Shown here: in pieces, positions 57,638 to 64,000 of the stretch
How the letters are laid out: each line of letters opens with the position of its first letter
How positions within the stretch are numbered: the stretch's first letter is position 1
NCBI RefSeq assembly: GCF_020379485.1
Contig: NC_063446.1
Span: 13,191,597-13,255,596, forward strand
Source of the DNA: Brassica napus
Taxonomy: Eukaryota > Streptophyta > Magnoliopsida > Brassicales > Brassicaceae
DNA length: 64,000 bases
Direction: 5' to 3'
Program-made: the position numbers and the translations under genes
The notes under the pieces: generated by a model
Databases searched by the model: none
What the model saw: the letters and a program-made list of their open reading frames with translations, nothing else
Told to the model about the DNA's origin: nothing

Positions 57638-59063
57638 TCTATACTATTAAAGCAGAATCCCTATTAGGAATATGCCCTTACTTTTTAGAATTATTTACAA
57701 TGCTATGCCATTTTCTTATTCAAAAATTTTAATTATTTTTGTCACTTATTAATCAACCAATCAGCTGCTCAAATTTAAATTATTTAGAAATCCCACACAA
57801 AACAGAAGCCCATCGAATCAAGTTACGATGACAAATTCAAGGCCCATAAAATCTATACATTTGGAGCTCATTAATATTAACTATACTAAACTTATACGAC
57901 AAAAAAACTATACGACAAAGAGCTTTTTTGGGGTCAAATTGCTTATGCCTAATATATTATATAATATTCTGGTATACAAAAGCTATGACAAGTACTCAAG
58001 AAATCACTTTGCGATATTTACAATAACTACATCTCTCTCGATCAATAACCTGGAAGCTCTTTAGAGTTTATAATAAATCTATCAATTAAAGGTTTTCTAA
58101 TGGTTATTTACATTGTTTTAAACAATATAAAAATATTAGGATTATATCATTTTCGTTTAAAGAATATTATCAGTATATTCTTTAACTAATACCGATTTCT
58201 AGCAAATCTTAACATGCTCATAATTTTATTTAAAAATACTTTCCAAAATTTAATGGATATTAAAATCCATGATCTTAACAACTTCATTATAGATTGATTG
58301 ATGTCAATATGAATAATAATAATTCAGGCCGATTTTAATGTTATAGAAAATAATAAACCAACAAGAAGACGACCATATATATTTAAAAGAATTATATTTG
58401 AAATTTCTGGCGGGTTGGGTCCACAACCCGTTTAAATTATTTAAAAAAATTTTAAATTCATATATATATTAAAATTTTAAAAATATAAAATTAAAATAAT
58501 ATATTATATAAGTTTGAATAATGTATGTCAAAATACCTAAACTTTACATATAGATTGGTTTTGGTATGAATATTTGGATAAAAAACAATGATATTTCAAG
58601 TATTTTTGGTGTTTTGAGTATTTTTTAGCTAATTTAAACATTTACTTTTGGAAAATTTCAAATATAATACATATTTTGGATACTTTTTATATATTAAATT
58701 AAAATAATTAATATATTTAATTATATAAATCTATTTCGGATACATTCAGGTATCTGAAATATTTTGGTTCAGATCATATTCAGTTTCGGTTCTCTGAATA
58801 CAAAATTTTTGAACTCATTCGGATATTTAATCTATTTCGGTTTGGTACTACTTTTCGGATTGGATTTTGTTTGGTTCTTCAAATTTGATTTTTTTGCCCA
58901 GCCCTAACCAAAATAGTCAAACTGAAACCAAATACAAATTCATAAATAACCAAACGGTTTCTAAATCTTAGCTTTAAAAAAAAAAAATTAAACCAGAACC
59001 AATTTTTTTTTTGGATTAAGCCGAAAATACTCCAGTGCTTTTAAAGCGCGGGTCAAAATCTAG
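57638..59063 (+). mobile_element. Non-autonomous Helitron, plus strand
   Basis: It starts TCTATACTATTAAAGCAGAA and ends GCGCGGGTCAAAATCTAG, the classic Brassicaceae Helitron termini. A GTGCTTTTAAAGCGC hairpin lies about 15 bases before the 3' end. A precedes the TC and T follows the CTAG, as for Helitron insertion. The element is 1426 bp and encodes no Rep/helicase; the 78-codon ORF at 57828-58064 has no recognisable domain. It splits the upstream arm of the MLO12 duplication, which resumes near 59860. Confidence 0.88.
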
Positions 59064-62000
59064 TTGCTTTATTATTTTAAATTATATACACATTTTGGGG
59101 TTTTATATCAATCCATTGTACTAAATCCACCTAATCACACAAGTAGTATAAATGGACAATTATGATATAATAATAACAAACATGTGCTAACATAATTAAT
59201 AAAAAAAATCGTGCAAGTCTAATTTGATAAGCAAATAGAGTTTTTCCAAGAAAAGGATTAGTTCTTTATAAATAGGTATGTGAAATATTGATTTTAAATG
59301 TAATTGGAATTTATGATTAAATCGACAGATTTCCATTTATTTGATAGTATATAGAGAGAGAATATTCCATAAATTAGGCAAGTGCAGATTTTTTTATTTT
59401 AAATATTGATATTATATTAATTAATGAGTGCTTAAATATAGAAACTGTTATTAATTAAAAGATCAGTGGCGTAAACTTGTAATATTAGAGGTGAAGTGGG
59501 GGTTAAATTTCATTTGTACTTCACTTTTAATAGATTAGATATTTAATGAGAATACGTGGAAGGCTACTGTATCTCACATTTAAAATAAATACAAAATTTT
59601 TTAAAAATAGGAAAGAAAATGTAGTCATGAAGTTTTCATATGAGGACTCATGAGAAGCCTGCTAGAATTACTAAAGCCACATGTCCATTTATTATCTATT
59701 TATTGATGATTTAAATCTTTTCAGAAATTTAAATTTAATTATATAAACTAATTGTATTAAAATAGTAATTTTGCTGAAATACTTGTTTTGAGATAACAAT
59801 AAATCAATAATGTTGCTCTGAGAAGGTAAAACAGTTCCGTACATGATGTTCAGAAGGGGAATATACGTAATATTTTGTTCTGAAAAACGCTTGCGTACAT
59901 ATGATGATGTTTTAAAACTGTAGATCTTCATTTGGTTAAGAGGCAACTTCCCAAATAAATTTGTTTATATAACCCAACTTGGCCATTATAATTAATTACC
60001 TACTAAACCTTTAATACTTATTTGGATGATTAATACACAATATGTGAAATTGTTTTATATTTTCTCCCTCGATAATTTTTTCTTGAGGTTAAATATTTAG
60101 TCAAAACTATAATTGGAAGTACTTTAATCCGATCTAAATCGTGAATTGTTAAACTTAAACGAAACTGAAACTTGAAGTACTTTCGTTTGACTAAGATAAG
60201 AATTTCTTAAAGCAAAAGGGTCTGCCTTTCTTGATTAATTACATAAGATGATCAATTCGTTGTGCAAGGATTTTATACAAACGTAACTAAATAACGAGAA
60301 GGCACTCAGTAACGGTATTTAAAGTTTAAACATTATAGTGATTAAAATATATTTTTCTTACTTCTAATCTCGATGACATACCATACTAATACGATGTTAT
60401 AACTGTCCCAACTCATATTTTCTTATGGGTTCGACAAATAGCAGCCCGTCTCGGAAACAAAATAGACCATATGAGTTAAAGAAAAACTGAGACCTATTTC
60501 TTTAAACAAGTGTAATTTAAGAAAAACATAGACTCTAATTTAGGCAAAAAATTATAAACTGCATTAGACTTTCTGCAAATGCATGCCCAGCACATTTACA
60601 TGGCCGGGCCAAACAAATAATATTTAACTTATATTTAGTTTTTGATTTCATATGGAAAAAACAGAGTAAGTGTTCCGGATCAAACAGATCGAACGAAACA
60701 AGAGTAAATAAAACGGTACAAGTGTTGATCAAACAGATTTAGTGATCCAAAACATATGTTTGAAGGATAAAAGTATACAAAATGGTTTAAAATACTGTAT
60801 AAATTTAAAATAGTTTATATAATTTTACATTACTACTTATTTTCATAATTAAATTAGATTTTGTAAAAAATATAAATTTTATTTAAAATATAATAGAAAA
60901 TTACTTCATATGTATAAATATTTTCTGTTTTGTGTTAACTATATCTAATTTTGGATAAAATAGTATAATATTTTTGAATTTTAATATTATCTAGCACATA
61001 ATTTTTTTAAAAAATATTTAAAGACTTTTCTAAAAGAAAATAATAAAATATATATAGTCAATATGATTAGAGGTGGGCATTCAGATTTTGTTTGGGTCTA
61101 TTTTAGTTTTGGATATTCAGATTTAGATATTTAAGTTTCATTTTAGTATATATAAATTTTGGTTCTGGTTTGGTTCAGATTTTTTTGCATGTATGATTCA
61201 GTTCATGTACCATTTAAATTGTATTACAAACTAAAAACAAATCCAAATATACTTTAAGATATTCAAAATACAAAAAGAAATGGGTTGATAAACCTCGTCA
61301 AATTAAACTAACTCATAATTAAATTTAAATTAAGACTAGAAATTTTGGTTGGCTCGGTTCAAATAAATTACAGAATTAAAAATAAAAGACATAAATGAGA
61401 ATATAAATTTGAGTTTGAATAATTTTATAAATAAAAATAATTTACTTAAAAAATAAAAACAAAAGCAAAGAACTGATGGCGGCACCTCGAAAATTGTAGA
61501 GTACCTACGGTAGTTAGTAATCCATAATTTTTGTTTACCAATTTGGACCATATGCAGTTTATTGTTAAATAAAGTGAATTAATCTACAGCTAAAAATAAA
61601 ATGCCGAATAACAAACCGGGGTGCGGTTTGCACGCCTATATGTATATCTTTCGTTATTTAGCTATATCCTATTCAAATTTTTAGTCAATCTTTTTCGTGC
61701 GCAAATAATACTTTTATTATTAGAGGTTTAAATCCGACGGTCAACCTAAATTTAATGAATAGCATAAAAATTGAGGTCTATGCTATCAATTTTCAAAAAT
61801 TGCAATATAGTCTTTGCAAGAGACTTGTCATGAGTTTGATGCTATCAATTTTCAAAAAGGTTTTTTTTTTTAATTTTTCTCATCAGTAAAGAGAAAATTA
61901 ATTAAGAAAACGCATTTATCTTATTTTCTTTTAAAAATTTCTACAAACTCTAAAACCCATAATCAATTATTTTTCTTTACACTTTTCATATTTTTGTTAT

Positions 62001-62464
62001 TTAGTCTACTTATTCAGAATTGACTCACTTGATAGAAAAAACGGTTTTGGGCAGCTTTTTGTACAAAATTATTATAAGCATTTCTTATAGAAAATAACTA
62101 TAAACATAAATTTTACAGGTAAGGAAATAAAATAAGATAAAAAATGAAAACATGGTTTTCTATAAGAAATTTATTACAAAACATGGAAACAATTGTTAGT
62201 TGCTAAAATAATTTGGATAAATAAAAAGATTTTCCCTACACATCTTAGATGAGAAAAATATATTTGTTATGTGATTCTCTCACACTAAATTATAATAATT
62301 TTTTATTTATTTTAGATATATAGTCATAATCTTACAAAACTTATCGCTTGGGGCAGCTGTAAGTGTTGGCAAAGCTCAGTAAAATACGATAGATTAATCC
62401 AACAATAATCATTGGTTTCTAATATGAAAATTAAAACTGATATCTCTTAGAGCCTTTTTTGTAA
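59064..62464. other. Intergenic, AT-rich
   Basis: Sequence at 59860-59955 matches 36140-36215 and marks the far end of the recognisable MLO12 duplication. The remainder holds no recognisable gene; a GTTCGG/TTTGGGT-rich stretch at 61070-61210 looks like an old repeat. Confidence 0.5.
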
Positions 62465-64000
62465 AATAACACTAAATCAATGGAAATGTAAGAGGCATAC
62501 ATCGTAAATCAAGGGACAAATTTTGTATTGACAACGACGAAGGAGATTTGGGGTTCAGAGATCTTTCGGATTTCAATACAGCTATGTTAGGAAAACAATT
62601 TTGGCGTTTTATTGAGAAACCTAATTCATTATTTTTTCGTGTCTTCAAAAGACGGTATTTCAGGAATGCTTCATCCCTGGAACCGGTTCGTTCATACTCT
62701 CCTTCCTACATATAGCGTAGTATTGTATTTGGTAGATCTATGGTTAGCAAATAACTAATCAAAAGGGTAGGATCATGATCATCTATATCAGTATGAAACG
62801 ATCATTGGCTCCCAACCATTCGCCCGAGATCAACAAAAAGTAGTCAACAAAATCTCTACCTATATCTCACTGTGGATTCTTTCATCAATTCAAAATCACT
62901 CACATGAAATTCTCAAGTAATTCGGTAATTGGTGGAACCAGAGGATGCAAAGATCATAGAAAGTATACCTTTAAGTAGACATCGACTGATTGATCAAGAT
63001 GGATGGCATTTTACCATTAATGAGAAATATACCGTAAAATCAGGTTATCAGTTGGAACGAGTATAACCAGACAGAGAAAAATCGCTGGCGTTATATTGAC
63101 CTACGATCAACCCGTTAAAAGCTTACTCTTGGAATATTCGCTGCCCACCAAAAATAAACATTTTCTTTGGCAGTTGGTATCGAGTTGTATATCAGTAAAG
63201 AAAAAATTGCGGAGCAGGGGTATGCAAGGTGATATTCAGTATGCAAGATGTGGAGCTAGTGCGGAATCAATTAAACGTGTGTTTTTTGAATGTCCTCCAG
63301 CGGTTCAAGTCTGGGCTTCTCTGAGATCCCATTAAATCCACACACTTTTCCTTCTAGGGCACTGTTCACAAACATAGATTATCTATATTGGAGGGCATCC
63401 CCGTATATAGATGATCATCAATTTGCATGGATTTTATGGTACATTTGGAAGGGACAAAATAATAAAGTTTTTAGTAATATTGATATTGATCCTAGATATA
63501 TCCTGAAATTGGCAAAGATTGAATCTTTATTATGGGCAGAGACTCATGCCTCAGCCACAAGTGGAATAGCCCAATTGCGAGAAATAGAAGAAATAAGTTT
63601 ACCGTCAATTCTGGGCCGCTTGTGTTTTACGGATGGATCATGGAAAGAGAAATATTTATTCTCGGGACAGGGCTGGTACATCACGCTACCAGGTTTTGAG
63701 GGACTAATGGGAGCAAGGAACACAAGAGCAAGTATTTCGCCTTTACACTCGGAGATGGAAGTCCTCATATGGGCAATGAAAGTATGAAGAACTTACGTCA
63801 ATACAATGTTACTTTTGCGACAGATTGTATTCAATTGGCGAGGATGGTTTCTGCACCAGAGGAATGACTGGCCTTTGTGAATTATTTGGATGACATCAAG
63901 ATTCTTTAAGGAAGTTTTACTCACTAAGAGATCATTAATATTCCCCAAACGCTGAATACAAAGGCGAACAACTTGGCGCGGAGTGCCATGAAGCAAACGT
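62465..64000 (+). pseudogene. Decayed L1-type LINE, 3' part, runs off the window
   Basis: The plus strand carries the C-terminal part of a plant L1-type LINE ORF2 in broken frames. About 62545-62715 has GFRDLSDFNTAMLGKQFWRF and RSYSPSYI. 62760-63060 has NDHWLPTIRP. 63100-63330 is the zinc-binding RT-associated region (LKAYSWNIRCPPKIN). 63620 onward is an RNase H domain starting CFTDGSWK and reaching LNTKANNLARSA at the window edge. Stops and frameshifts (for example TAG at 62713 where tryptophan is expected) interrupt it. The 5' part with endonuclease and RT core is absent to the left, as in a 5'-truncated insertion. The 165-codon ORF at 63290-63787 is one surviving frame of it. Confidence 0.85.

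Overview
The window looks like nuclear DNA of a Brassica species (Brassica rapa, oleracea or napus lineage). The genes are plant genes with GT-AG introns, the intergenic DNA is very AT-rich, and the gene order MIR160 (+), CRINKLY4-related kinase (-), ABC1-family kinase (+), MLO12-type gene (-) matches, from memory, the Arabidopsis thaliana chromosome 2 segment At2g39175 (MIR160a), At2g39180 (CCR2), At2g39190 (ATATH8), At2g39200 (MLO12). Gene names rest on recognised motifs plus this order, not on a search. The exact species and chromosome cannot be told from the sequence.

Layout. 1-4.6 kb: two neighbouring Mutator-like elements of one family, both carrying telomere-like CCCTAAA repeats, with a 2.67-kb CACTA element nested in the second. 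6.4-7.0 kb: a MIR160a precursor with both miRNA and star strands, followed by a 326-bp tandem duplication. 9.8-11.4 kb: a hAT-type and a Tourist-type miniature element. 12.6-14.9 kb: intronless CCR2 receptor kinase, minus strand. 19.1-21.8 kb: a Tourist MITE and an internally deleted Ty1/copia element with both LTRs. 22.2-27.5 kb: a 16-exon ATH8 gene, plus strand, predicted 822 residues. 27.9-33.1 kb: first MLO12 copy, minus strand, 15 exons, 584 residues. 33.5-34.9 kb: a poly(A) retroposon with an uninterrupted 406-codon ORF and a 10-bp target duplication. 34.9-51.3 kb: TE-rich spacer with Helitrons, MITEs, captured VPS15 exons and AT-rich debris. 51.5-55.3 kb: second MLO12 copy, minus strand, 15 exons, 602 residues. 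55.3-64 kb: duplicated upstream sequence, a Helitron, and the decayed 3' half of an L1-type LINE running off the window.

Biology. MIR160 silences auxin response factors ARF10/16/17. CCR2 is a relative of ACR4, an epidermal and root stem-cell receptor, whose kinase lacks part of the activation segment. ATH8 is a predicted plastid ABC1 atypical kinase. MLO12 belongs to the clade of seven-transmembrane proteins that condition powdery mildew susceptibility. These genes do not form a pathway; they are a conserved syntenic block. The locus-specific novelty is the tandem duplication of MLO12: all exons are intact in both copies, but introns, promoters and the C-terminal tail have diverged, mostly through TE insertions.
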